Below, one piece after another: positions 1 through 7,554 of a stretch of DNA of 38,005 bases. Under the pieces are notes generated by a model, which was given only the letters and a program-made list of their open reading frames with translations, ran no database searches and was not told the origin of the DNA. The stretch comes from Paramoeba atlantica (taxonomy: Eukaryota > Discosea), in the NCBI GenBank assembly GCA_977017575.1, contig CDRNVI010000106.1, forward strand, positions 1 through 38,005, in the 5' to 3' direction. The position numbers and the translations under genes are program-made. How positions within the stretch are numbered: position 1 is the first letter of the stretch; every line of letters starts with the position of its first letter.

Positions 1-1
1 A

Positions 2-157
2 TCGGGTGCTTATGGGCCAACAGCATCTCCAGTGTATTTTCTAAGTCATGGCTTTCCTGCCGAAGTGATGGTGTATCAACAGCAGGCTTACGTAATACGT
101 CAGCGTGATTCGCTTGATGATATAAACGGCAAACAACGTAATATATTTAATAGTTAG
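2..157 (+). CDS. Type III PLP-dependent decarboxylase, C-terminal end only (partial)
   Basis: An open frame enters from the left edge and ends at TAG 155-157, giving the last 51 residues of a longer protein. The stretch SGAYGPTASPVYFLSHGFP followed by AEVMV matches my memory of the C-terminal beta domain of the fold-type III decarboxylases (ornithine, diaminopimelate and carrier-protein-linked amino acid decarboxylases), where a G-A-Y-G segment lies near the PLP phosphate. Relatives act on free amino acids or, as with BtrK of butirosin synthesis, on aminoacyl groups tethered to a carrier protein; another branch sits in exosortase-A loci beside an acyl-AMP ligase. The next gene, a carrier protein, starts 14 bp downstream, so a tethered substrate is plausible. 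The active-site lysine region lies outside the window. Family call moderate, substrate unknown. Confidence 0.6.
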   Translation, partial: SGAYGPTASPVYFLSHGFPAEVMVYQQQAYVIRQRDSLDDINGKQRNIFNS

Positions 158-158
158 T

Positions 159-163
159 AAGGA
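159..163 (+). promoter_or_regulatory. Ribosome binding site of the carrier protein gene
   Basis: AAGGA lies 8 nt before ATG 172, a canonical Shine-Dalgarno spacing. It supports the chosen start and the bacterial nature of this segment. Confidence 0.7.
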
Positions 164-171
164 ATAATAAC

Positions 172-438
172 ATGCACAATAACGTATTTGATATTGTCTG
201 TCAGTCAATTATGGCGACACTTAATCTTGATGAGACACACGCGATTTCGCTGCAATCTAGGTTAAAAGATGATTTAGGACTAGATTCAATGAGCACATTA
301 TCCTTCTTAATGTCATTGGAAGACAATATAGACAACTTTATTGTGGATCCGGATTCATTGGATGCGAATGACTTAGACACAGTAGAAACTGTTGTCAAGT
401 ATGTGAATAGCCAATTGACGTTAGCAGAGGAAGAATGA
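172..438 (+). CDS. Acyl/peptidyl carrier protein
   Basis: An 88-residue acidic protein, the usual size of a free-standing acyl or peptidyl carrier protein. The motif DDLGLDSMS (residues 33-41) is the 4'-phosphopantetheine attachment site with Ser39 as the modified residue; four helices can be inferred around it. It would carry the pathway intermediate as a thioester for the dehydrogenase, ligases and KAS III-like proteins encoded next to it. Stand-alone carriers of this length (for example PltL, PigG and CloN5 in pyrrole biosynthesis) are loaded by separate adenylating enzymes like those encoded at 4366 and 5989. Its TGA stop overlaps the next start as ATGA (435-438), indicating translational coupling. 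Carrier function is secure; whether it carries an aminoacyl, fatty acyl or other group is not. Confidence 0.9.
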   Translation: MHNNVFDIVCQSIMATLNLDETHAISLQSRLKDDLGLDSMSTLSFLMSLEDNIDNFIVDPDSLDANDLDTVETVVKYVNSQLTLAEEE

Positions 439-1331
439 TGTCAACAGCCATTGCAATCCAACACATCTATTGTGCTGATTGGCAACGTCAGCATCTGCGT
501 ACACCACGCGATCGGTATAAACAATATTTTCAAGATTTATACGCGATTTATCCAGGTGAGGTAACCGATGAAACCTTTGCCGAAGGTGATCAACTCACTT
601 ACGCAGAATTAGGTGATCACTTGTTTCAACACGCATCGCTTAAAAAAGAATTGCCATCGATTGATTTGATCATCGTTGCGCATTGGTCACAAGAGTTTGA
701 TCCGGATTATGCATCATGTGGGCCGTATTTCTTACACAAATACGATTTGCAAACCGATATTTTTGATGTATGTGACAACGGTACATTAGCCACGTTTATT
801 GGGTTGAAAGTGCTGAACAGTTACATCAATGCAGGTAACAGCCAAAAGGTAATGTTACTGTGTTTAGAACAAACAACCGTACCCAGAGATAAGCGAAGCG
901 GCGATGTTATTCCGGCACAATCCGGTGCAGTGGCAGTTATCTTAAACAAGCATATCAATGACGCACACTATGTTATCAAGGCAACTGAAATCATCACGGA
1001 AGTCAATGTGTTAGCCAATTTAAATAAGATTGATCGGTATGTTATCCAACAAATTGCTGATCTAATTCTTAATAGTTCAACATTATTAATCGTTACCCGA
1101 AAATCGACAGCCTTCTGGAAAGTTATCGACTATTTATTACTGACTGATCACTGTGTATTTGAACGTGATCAATTTGATTTCATCGAGCCGATGCCAGGTT
1201 GTTTATCTGCATTAAAAAAAATGGATGACATTATCCACAGTGATAGCGAACATTCACACGTATTGATCGTTGATGAGGATGTGGAATCGATGACGCTTGG
1301 ATTATTACTATTGGAACGTCAATATGATTAG
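435..1331 (+). CDS. Divergent beta-ketoacyl-ACP synthase III-like protein
   Basis: 298 residues, somewhat shorter than the usual 320-350 for KAS III. A thiolase-like N-terminal half is suggested by the beta strand IDLIIVAHWS (residues 76-85), the nucleophile-elbow-like region DIFDVCDNGTLATFIGLKVL (109-128), and a strand ending VMLLCLEQT. In typical KAS III the nucleophile is the Cys of a C-x-G pattern; here that position is Asp114, with Cys113 one residue earlier, so normal condensing chemistry is doubtful. Relatives such as CloN2 act as acyltransferases between carrier proteins, which would suit a gene directly after the carrier protein. The start overlaps the carrier stop by ATGA, and its end overlaps the next start by 8 nt. 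It could be a transferase or a non-catalytic partner of the second KAS III-like gene at 7547. Confidence 0.6.
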   Translation: MMSTAIAIQHIYCADWQRQHLRTPRDRYKQYFQDLYAIYPGEVTDETFAEGDQLTYAELGDHLFQHASLKKELPSIDLIIVAHWSQEFDPDYASCGPYFLHKYDLQTDIFDVCDNGTLATFIGLKVLNSYINAGNSQKVMLLCLEQTTVPRDKRSGDVIPAQSGAVAVILNKHINDAHYVIKATEIITEVNVLANLNKIDRYVIQQIADLILNSSTLLIVTRKSTAFWKVIDYLLLTDHCVFERDQFDFIEPMPGCLSALKKMDDIIHSDSEHSHVLIVDEDVESMTLGLLLLERQYD

Positions 1332-1614
1332 TTTATATAACGACAATACAACTCAGCCGTTTGTTTTCTCTGCCTGGAAAGCGCTGTGCAAATGGTATGG
1401 TATCGATGGTGTATTGGTTAACCAGCATAGTCTGTTATCAACAGTCTCTCAAAAGACATTATTACTCATAGATCAGCATGGTCATATCATCCAAGTCGAC
1501 CAGCAAGGGGTTAACACAAAAACGGATGCAATCCTAATGCAACATAACATCTTGTTGGGGGTTATTGGCGATAGGAGTCAATTAAAGACAAACAACACAA
1601 CAACAAGCATATAA
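1324..1614 (+). CDS. Unassigned protein; possibly the first part of a split acyl-CoA dehydrogenase-like protein
   Basis: 96 residues from ATG 1324, which overlaps the preceding stop in the 8-nt string ATGATTAG. I do not recognise it with certainty. The segment TLLLIDQHG...QQGVNTKTDAI...NILLGVIGD resembles the end of the middle (flavin-binding) domain of acyl-CoA dehydrogenases, where a short strand is followed by L-L-G before the C-terminal helical domain. The next frame, open from 1586, reads like exactly that helical domain. The two may therefore be one gene of about 210 codons whose frame changes between about 1586 and 1614, in a CAA-rich, slippage-prone stretch. If separate, this is an orphan small protein. 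Confidence 0.45.
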   Translation: MISLYNDNTTQPFVFSAWKALCKWYGIDGVLVNQHSLLSTVSQKTLLLIDQHGHIIQVDQQGVNTKTDAILMQHNILLGVIGDRSQLKTNNTTTSI

Positions 1615-1966
1615 CCATTTCTGTCATGAAATCTTATTGGCAGAGTTTAACGAATATAAACAGTTTTTTTATCAAGTAATAGCGTATCTATCCACTCGCT
1701 ATTCTCAAGGTAAACCGATTACTGAACACAGTGCTGTTCGGATTGAATTATCCAAATGCATTGAATCGATGATGTTGTTGGATACGATGCTAGCAGATGA
1801 CATTGGTTTAGAACAATTACTGTGCATGTCGACCTTATTGCTTACTGGGATAAAAACATTAGCAATGTGCGCAGGTGGTAGAAGTGTTATTGGTGGCAAT
1901 ATTTTAGAATTGTTTTGGGTGTTTTCACTGTGCAACCATTTTTTGCTAAGGAATATCCAACAATGA
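1586..1966 (+). CDS. Acyl-CoA dehydrogenase C-terminal-domain-like protein (continuation of 1324-1614?)
   Basis: Open from 1586 to TGA 1964-1966, with no convincing start; the first candidate is TTG 1637 without a clear Shine-Dalgarno. The sequence FYQVIAYLSTRYSQGKPI, then AVRIELSKCIESMMLLDTML, then GGRSVIGGNILELFW, follows the pattern of the acyl-CoA dehydrogenase C-terminal helical bundle (R-x-x-x-G-K-P-I, A-V-R, and a late G-G motif). The usual N-terminal domain is missing even if joined with 1324-1614, so it may be a non-catalytic partner of the full flavoprotein that follows. Its stop overlaps that gene's ATG (ATGA, 1963-1966), which argues that this frame is normally translated to its end. 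The frame change upstream may be a sequencing indel or real decay. Confidence 0.5.
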   Translation, partial: RQTTQQQAYNHFCHEILLAEFNEYKQFFYQVIAYLSTRYSQGKPITEHSAVRIELSKCIESMMLLDTMLADDIGLEQLLCMSTLLLTGIKTLAMCAGGRSVIGGNILELFWVFSLCNHFLLRNIQQ

Positions 1967-3078
1967 CCATTGCAACACAGACTGTTATCAAACACTATGG
2001 TAAACATTATGTTGATCATGCCATCTTATTTCGTTCATTAGCAGATACCATCGACGACCAACCGGATGTGATTTTTGATTATGTTGATCAACAACCCGTT
2101 AGTGATTTATATACGCTACGCACATTGGATGCTGAGCGATTCTTTAAATTATACGAAGCCTCAGCTTATGGTGATGTTGGGGTGTTATTTGCTTGCCCAA
2201 GAACGTGTTTATCTGGCATTTTATTACAAATCATTGGCAATCAGTCACAACAAGATGATTATTTTGATTATGTTTCTACGCAAACAGCACGGACGTTCTT
2301 TGCGACTACTGAAGTGAATTTTGGTTCAGATGTCAGTCATATTGAAACCCAATTCATTCAAGAAAAATCGAAAGATAGCATTGCCATCACAGGCAAAAAA
2401 TTGTTAGTGGGCAATCTTGGTATTGCTAATATTGGGATTATTATTGGCAGAGTAGGGACGAGTCCACTCGGATTAACCGCAGCATTGATCAAGCCAGCTG
2501 ATTTTACCAATAATATCGATAGGGTCGATCGACAAACATTGCCAATGTTTGGGATTAAGCCAGCTTTATTAGGCAAAGCTGTATTTAAGCAATTTATGAT
2601 TCCGGCTAATCAACTGTTAGGTCAACAGATTCATCCAATGCAACGTGGGTTATCCGCTATTGTTAACACCTTTAATATTATGCGTTTGGCGATTGCCGGG
2701 CTTGCATTAGGACATGCCCAAGCAATGCTCGATTATATTTATACAACCAGAGCACGCATTAACACACATGAATCAACTAGATTATCCATTTGGCAATCCA
2801 CGTTGTCTGCTATCCGCAAAAAAGCACTGATTGCAGCCAATTATCATAATAAAATTGGAGTAAACACAGCGAATATTTCCCTAGTTAAAGTTCAATCAAG
2901 CCAATTGGTTGAGGCAATCGCAATGCATGCACATGAATTTTATGGTGAAGCATTTCTTTACGAACATCCTTATTTGCTTAAATCACTGCGCGATTGTTTT
3001 GCCTATGAGTATATGGATGGCACTAGCAATATTCAACGCAACAATATTTATCAAGGGTTTGCCCATGTTCGATGTTAG
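1963..3078 (+). CDS. Acyl-CoA dehydrogenase-family flavoprotein (possibly acting on a carrier-bound substrate)
   Basis: 371 residues, close to the family's usual 380. The ATG at 1963 is preferred over an upstream ATG at 1915 because it forms an ATGA overlap with the preceding stop. Visible signatures: FATTEVNFGSD (113-123), matching the A-x-T-E-x-x-x-G-S-D acyl-CoA dehydrogenase motif; ITGKKLLVGN (142-151) of the flavin-binding middle domain; FMIPANQLLG (211-220), the V-P-x-x-x-L-L-G-type end of the middle domain; and MDGTSNIQRN (351-360), matching the C-terminal E-G-T-x-x-I-Q-R motif. The residue aligned with the catalytic base of medium-chain acyl-CoA dehydrogenase (Glu in Y-E-G-T) is Asp352. 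Beside a carrier protein and a free adenylating enzyme, the closest functional analogy is PltE/PigA/CloN3, which oxidise prolyl-carrier protein to pyrrolyl-carrier protein; that role is inference. Confidence 0.8.
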   Translation: MTIATQTVIKHYGKHYVDHAILFRSLADTIDDQPDVIFDYVDQQPVSDLYTLRTLDAERFFKLYEASAYGDVGVLFACPRTCLSGILLQIIGNQSQQDDYFDYVSTQTARTFFATTEVNFGSDVSHIETQFIQEKSKDSIAITGKKLLVGNLGIANIGIIIGRVGTSPLGLTAALIKPADFTNNIDRVDRQTLPMFGIKPALLGKAVFKQFMIPANQLLGQQIHPMQRGLSAIVNTFNIMRLAIAGLALGHAQAMLDYIYTTRARINTHESTRLSIWQSTLSAIRKKALIAANYHNKIGVNTANISLVKVQSSQLVEAIAMHAHEFYGEAFLYEHPYLLKSLRDCFAYEYMDGTSNIQRNNIYQGFAHVRC

Positions 3079-4373
3079 GCTAACCAAACAAACTGTCACA
3101 ATTGCTGTGCCTATTTTGATATCGAGCATTGCGGTATTAGTCAGTGTGATCACCAATGCGACCACTGTTAGTCATGCTAACGTGTCTAATTGGTATATAT
3201 TAACCTGTTATTTGCCGATCAGTCATTTAATATTGGGGTTGCTAGAATCAGGTCGAGTCTGTTGCATTACAGGTATTGGGAAGCACAGCAAATTATATCC
3301 AATTAAACACTGTACTGTGCTATCTGCATATTACAGTTTGCCATTTCTACTGATCTCACTATTGTTAATGGTTATGGCCACTGTTAAATTAAACCCATTT
3401 AACGTATCAACAATCCACTATGATACGTTCACCAAATTTGCTGCACTGTACTCATTAAGTTATAGCATTGTATCAGCCAACTCAATCTGTAATGCTGCAT
3501 TATTTGCTCTGGGTAACAGTGTGTTAGCTTGCATGAGTATTGTGATAACCAGCTTGCTTGCTATATTGTTTACTCACATTATTTTTTATCAGTTTGAGAT
3601 GGGGATATATGCCATTATTGTTGGCAATGCGATTGCGTACACGCTAGGTTTGATAGTGTCAATCATCATGATATTACTCACTACCCAACAGAAAGATGAT
3701 GTTGGGTACGCTTATTGGGAAAGGGGTTATCAACTGTGTCGAACAATCGGTTTACCTATAGTCTTGATCTATATTGCACTACCCATCGGTATTTATTTAG
3801 TAATTCATTATTTATCCGCGATTAATCAAGATGCACTCACCGGTTTTGGTATCGCTTACCGTATTCAGAGTATTATTCTATTACCAGCAGTGGCATTAGG
3901 GATTGCAGCTGGGATCAATAGCAATCGTAGTCATCACGCAACAGAAAAATACCATATTATCACCCATACCGTAATATTGACATGTATTGTTTATATTCCA
4001 ATTGTTACCACAACACTATTATTATCAGATCAAAATTAGCCAACTACTCACTCAAGATAAACACATACAAACAGTTATTCACGATTATTTTCACTATGTA
4101 TCTTGGTCGTATCTATTATATTGTCCCTTAGTCAGTGTCATTTCGATCTTGGAGCAAACCGGATTTGCTATCAAAAGTTTACTATTAAATATAGCGTTTC
4201 TGCTTGCCCAAATTGGGTTAGCGATGTATGTGGCGACATATCATTATTCAATTATTGATTTTTCCAGGCTGTTAACCGTCATTATGAGCATGGTGTCTAT
4301 CGTATTCATTACGATGATATTGTTGAATCATCACGGTTCAAAAAAACAGTATGGAAAATGGATATATGATTAA
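3065..4373 (+). pseudogene. MATE-family efflux transporter, split by one frameshift
   Basis: Starts at ATG 3065, overlapping the flavoprotein stop by 14 nt. The first frame gives 324 residues rich in hydrophobic helices (for example TIAVPILISSIAVLVSVIT, LPFLLISLLLMVMATV and IYAIIVGNAIAYTLGLIVSI) and stops at TAG 4037-4039. The remaining C-terminal helices continue in another frame to TAA 4371-4373 (FHYVSWSYLLYCPLVSVISI, ILEQTGFAIKSLLLNIAFLL). The whole comes to about 435 codons, the normal size of a 12-helix MATE antiporter, and the break lies at an A4 run near 4032-4036. Helix arrangement and the late I-L-E-Q-T-G-F pattern suit MATE/polysaccharide-flippase-like exporters. Likely role: export of the pathway product across the inner membrane using an ion gradient. 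A single sequencing indel would explain the break as well as true inactivation. The gene's end overlaps the next start by 8 nt. Confidence 0.7.
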
Positions 4374-5916
4374 TAGTTTAACCGATTATTTGGTTCGGTC
4401 AGCCGAACAACAGCCAGAAAAATTGGCCTTAGTGACAGATAAAGGCAGTTTAACGTACGCAGAACTGCTTAATATAGCCAACAGTGTTGCCAATTATTTA
4501 AAGCATCTTGGGATACACCATGCTGACCACATTGTATTGGCACTGGGTAATACAGTTGAAACAGTCATTTGTTTTTGGGGGGCATTACTAGCAGATGCCA
4601 TTGTCAGCATTATTGATCATCAACAGCCTCAAGAAAAAATAGCATATATCCTCAATGATCTGCATGCTAGTTGTGTCATTACGGATAACTGTTCACAACA
4701 CAGCCACCCATTTTCCAAACTTAAACATGAATTACATTGGTTAACGAGTGAGATAGTAGAACAATCTCAATCCCATTCTTCTGATCTCAACCTAAACACA
4801 CAGCATCTTGATATTGACTTGGCATCAATTATTTATACCTCTGGTTCAACGGGTGAACCTAAAGGGGTGATGTTAACTCACCGTAATATGCTAGCAGCTG
4901 CCGAATCGATTAACCATTATTTGAATCACTCAGATAATGATACGGTTATCTGTGCATTGCCATTATCATTTGATTATGGGTTGTATCAACTGATCATGAT
5001 GACAGCTGTCACTGGGACAGTCATCTTAGAAAAAGATTTGTTATTGCCGAGCCAATTGTTAAAGCACATTGAACAATATAACGTAACTGGCTTGCCACTG
5101 GTGCCGAGCATGGTGCTGTTACTTGTCAAGTTTAATCAACTGAAAACCTACGACTTAACCAGTATTCGTTATGTGACTAATACCGGCGCTCAATTGATGC
5201 CAAGCTATATTGATGCGATCAACACATTACTGCCACACGCCAAGCTCTTTTCAATGTATGGATTAACAGAATGCAAACGTTGTACGTATTTACCAGCTGA
5301 TCATGTGGATAAAAAACCAACGAGCATTGGGATCCCCATTCCTAACACGCAAATGTGGATTGTTGATGATGCTGGGCAGCGCTGCGGACCCAATCAGTTA
5401 GGTGAAATCGTAGTACGTGGACAAACAGTGATGCAGGGGTATTGGAATAAGCCTGAAGAAAGTTGCCAGAAATTAAAACCGGGACGATTACCTAATGAAT
5501 ACCTATTATTTACCGGTGATCTGGGCTGGATGGATAACGATGGCTATTTTTATTTTCATGGCAGGTTAGATGATGTGATTAAATCAAGGGGTATGAAAGT
5601 CAGTCCAAGAGAAATTGAAATGATAGTCAGTCAACACCAGGATATTATCGAAGTTGCTGCAGTAGGAGTAGCCGATCCCCCAAATGGACAAGCCATCGTG
5701 TTGTTTGTGTCATTATCCAATCATAACATCACTACTGAACGATTAACGGTGTTTTGCAAACGGGCATTGCAACCACATGAACAGCTAGTTGAGATCATCA
5801 TTGAAACGACATTACCTAAAACAGCCAATAGAAAAATTGACAAGCGTGCCTTAGTTAAATTATATCAGGATAACAATCACACTATGCGTGAAAGTAATAT
5901 ACTCAAAGCATTTTGA
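4366..5916 (+). CDS. Acyl-AMP ligase / acyl-CoA synthetase-like adenylating enzyme
   Basis: 516 residues in the ANL superfamily. Start ATG 4366 is preferred (ATGATTAA overlap with the transporter stop); an in-frame ATG at 4351 is possible. Motifs: P-loop YTSGSTGEPKG (157-167), YGLTE (298-302), TGD (383-385), GRLDDVIKSRGMKVSP (399-414), and the C-terminal catalytic lysine K490 in KTANRKID. The segments SFDYGLYQL (201-209) and YGLTECKRCTYLPADHVDKK (298-317) resemble, from memory, the acyl-AMP ligases found beside a PLP decarboxylase and a carrier protein in exosortase-A loci, rather than amino-acid adenylation domains. It probably activates a fatty or other carboxylic acid for transfer to the carrier protein or CoA. 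Substrate unknown. Confidence 0.85.
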   Translation: MINSLTDYLVRSAEQQPEKLALVTDKGSLTYAELLNIANSVANYLKHLGIHHADHIVLALGNTVETVICFWGALLADAIVSIIDHQQPQEKIAYILNDLHASCVITDNCSQHSHPFSKLKHELHWLTSEIVEQSQSHSSDLNLNTQHLDIDLASIIYTSGSTGEPKGVMLTHRNMLAAAESINHYLNHSDNDTVICALPLSFDYGLYQLIMMTAVTGTVILEKDLLLPSQLLKHIEQYNVTGLPLVPSMVLLLVKFNQLKTYDLTSIRYVTNTGAQLMPSYIDAINTLLPHAKLFSMYGLTECKRCTYLPADHVDKKPTSIGIPIPNTQMWIVDDAGQRCGPNQLGEIVVRGQTVMQGYWNKPEESCQKLKPGRLPNEYLLFTGDLGWMDNDGYFYFHGRLDDVIKSRGMKVSPREIEMIVSQHQDIIEVAAVGVADPPNGQAIVLFVSLSNHNITTERLTVFCKRALQPHEQLVEIIIETTLPKTANRKIDKRALVKLYQDNNHTMRESNILKAF

Positions 5917-5988
5917 ATGTAGGCAAGGCGCAGGCAACAAAGCATAAATTTAAAACGCGAAGAGTATAGCATTGAAGGATGAACTGTT
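5917..5988 (+). other. Only true intergenic gap of the bacterial operon (72 bp) with a ribosome binding site
   Basis: All junctions between 172 and 5916 overlap (leaving aside the uncertain start near 1586), and the junction at 7547 overlaps too; this one is 72 bp. It holds AAGGA at 5975-5979, 9 nt before ATG 5989. The part around 5920-5970 (GGCGCAGGCAACAAAGC, then CGCGAAGAGTATAG) looks more GC-rich and repeat-like than its surroundings and may be a dispersed intergenic element of the bacterial genome. No clear promoter or terminator is visible. Confidence 0.35.
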
Positions 5989-7554
5989 ATGCACAGCAAT
6001 GTGGGTAGTATGTTGCTCGATACAACAAGGCAATATGCAGAAAAAATTGCAATAGAATGCCAACATGAACAGTTGACGTATGGTGATTTGTTTTGGCAGG
6101 CAATGCCATTAATTGACGTGCTCATTGCGAACAAACAACAGCATGTTGCGATATTAATGGAAAGGGATGTGAGTACTTACTACGTTATATATGCCTGTTT
6201 TTTATCTGGGAAAGTGTATATGCCACTCTCGCCATCATTTGGTGATACTAGAATTGTTAATATGCTTCTTCAGACAAAGACTACGTTAGTGATTGTAGAT
6301 GCTAAACACCATGAGCGATTAACAAAAATAATCAATAACATTGATAAATGCATTGATACTATCTGCTATGAAGATCTACAACGTGCCAAATTAAAGTTGC
6401 CTAGCCAATCAGATATATTATCCAATATCTCAGTGCCAAATTCACGTAATGCGTACATTATGTTTACCTCTGGCAGCACCGGCGTTCCCAAAGCCATTGT
6501 GATTTCCCAGCAGCAATTAATTAATTATTTAAACAGGATGATACAACAATATCACCCTAATCAAACAGACCGATTTTCTCAAGTGATCGAATTTACCTTT
6601 GATTTATCGATACATGACATTTTATTGTGTTGGTCAGTAGGCGCAACGTTATTACCCTTTAATGGGGACAGTTATTTTCAATTACACCATTATATTAAAA
6701 CAGCACGACCGACGTTTTGGTTGTCTGTACCATCAACAGGGTTAGCATTAGACAGAGCAAAGTTAATAAAATCGGATTGTTACCCGAGTTTACGCGTAGT
6801 GTTGTTTTGTGGTGAGCCATTACCTTACTCATTAGCTGCCAAATGGCAACATGCTTGTCCTCACGCCAGCATAGACAATCTATATGGGCCAACCGAAGCG
6901 ACTATTGCATTTACCACCTTTCGGTTTAGTCAACCTATAGATAATGCTTCTCAACAAATAGTACCCATCGGGAAACCATTGCCAGGATTGAAAATTCGCA
7001 TTGTTAATCATGAATTAAACCAATGCCAGCCTAGTGAAATTGGGGAATTGTTACTGGGTGGTGATCAACTAATTAATGGCTATTTAACTAATTCAAACAC
7101 TGAAAAATTTATTACAACGCAAGATGGATTAAGTTGGTATAAAACTGGTGATTTGGCATGCATTGATGAGCATCATATCTTGCATTATAAAGGCCGTATT
7201 GATGATCAATTTAATGTCAGAGGCCAACGTGTTGAACGACTTGATTTAGAGAGTCAATTCAAACAAGTCTTAAACTTATCAAGCTTAGCGATTATTCCAT
7301 CTCCTGTGACTGAAGAAGGATTGGTGCTAGGCATTTCTCTTATTTACACCTCAACTGAAAAGCTGACAAAACAGACGATCATTAAATACTGTAGACATAC
7401 GATAGCATTATCGTGCTACCTATCAGCGTGTATCCGTGTTAATGAATTCCCAACAAATGCCAGTGGCAAGCTAGATTATAATGGCTTAAAACATCGTTAC
7501 CAACAGATCAGTTATCAAACAAGTACTGATCGTAAGGTGGGTGTGCATGACTAA
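5989..7554 (+). CDS. Stand-alone amino-acid adenylating enzyme (NRPS adenylation-domain type)
   Basis: 521 residues, without fused condensation or carrier domains. ANL motifs in order: FTSGSTGVPKA (159-169), EFTFDLSIHD (201-210) with Asp205 at the position that binds the amino acid's amino group, YGPTE (299-303), YKTGD (384-388), GRIDDQFNVRGQRVE (402-416), and K494 in NASGKLDY. Reading the GrsA-type pocket positions by eye gives D-L-H-S-L-C-L-I-A plus Lys, which I cannot assign with confidence. Size and free-standing form match DltA and the L-prolyl-AMP ligases (PltF, PigI, CloN4) that load a separate carrier protein. With the carrier protein at 172 and the flavoprotein at 1963 this makes the ligase/carrier/dehydrogenase trio of pyrrole-type pathways, though the amino acid need not be proline. 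Its stop overlaps the next start by 8 nt. Confidence 0.85.
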   Translation: MHSNVGSMLLDTTRQYAEKIAIECQHEQLTYGDLFWQAMPLIDVLIANKQQHVAILMERDVSTYYVIYACFLSGKVYMPLSPSFGDTRIVNMLLQTKTTLVIVDAKHHERLTKIINNIDKCIDTICYEDLQRAKLKLPSQSDILSNISVPNSRNAYIMFTSGSTGVPKAIVISQQQLINYLNRMIQQYHPNQTDRFSQVIEFTFDLSIHDILLCWSVGATLLPFNGDSYFQLHHYIKTARPTFWLSVPSTGLALDRAKLIKSDCYPSLRVVLFCGEPLPYSLAAKWQHACPHASIDNLYGPTEATIAFTTFRFSQPIDNASQQIVPIGKPLPGLKIRIVNHELNQCQPSEIGELLLGGDQLINGYLTNSNTEKFITTQDGLSWYKTGDLACIDEHHILHYKGRIDDQFNVRGQRVERLDLESQFKQVLNLSSLAIIPSPVTEEGLVLGISLIYTSTEKLTKQTIIKYCRHTIALSCYLSACIRVNEFPTNASGKLDYNGLKHRYQQISYQTSTDRKVGVHD

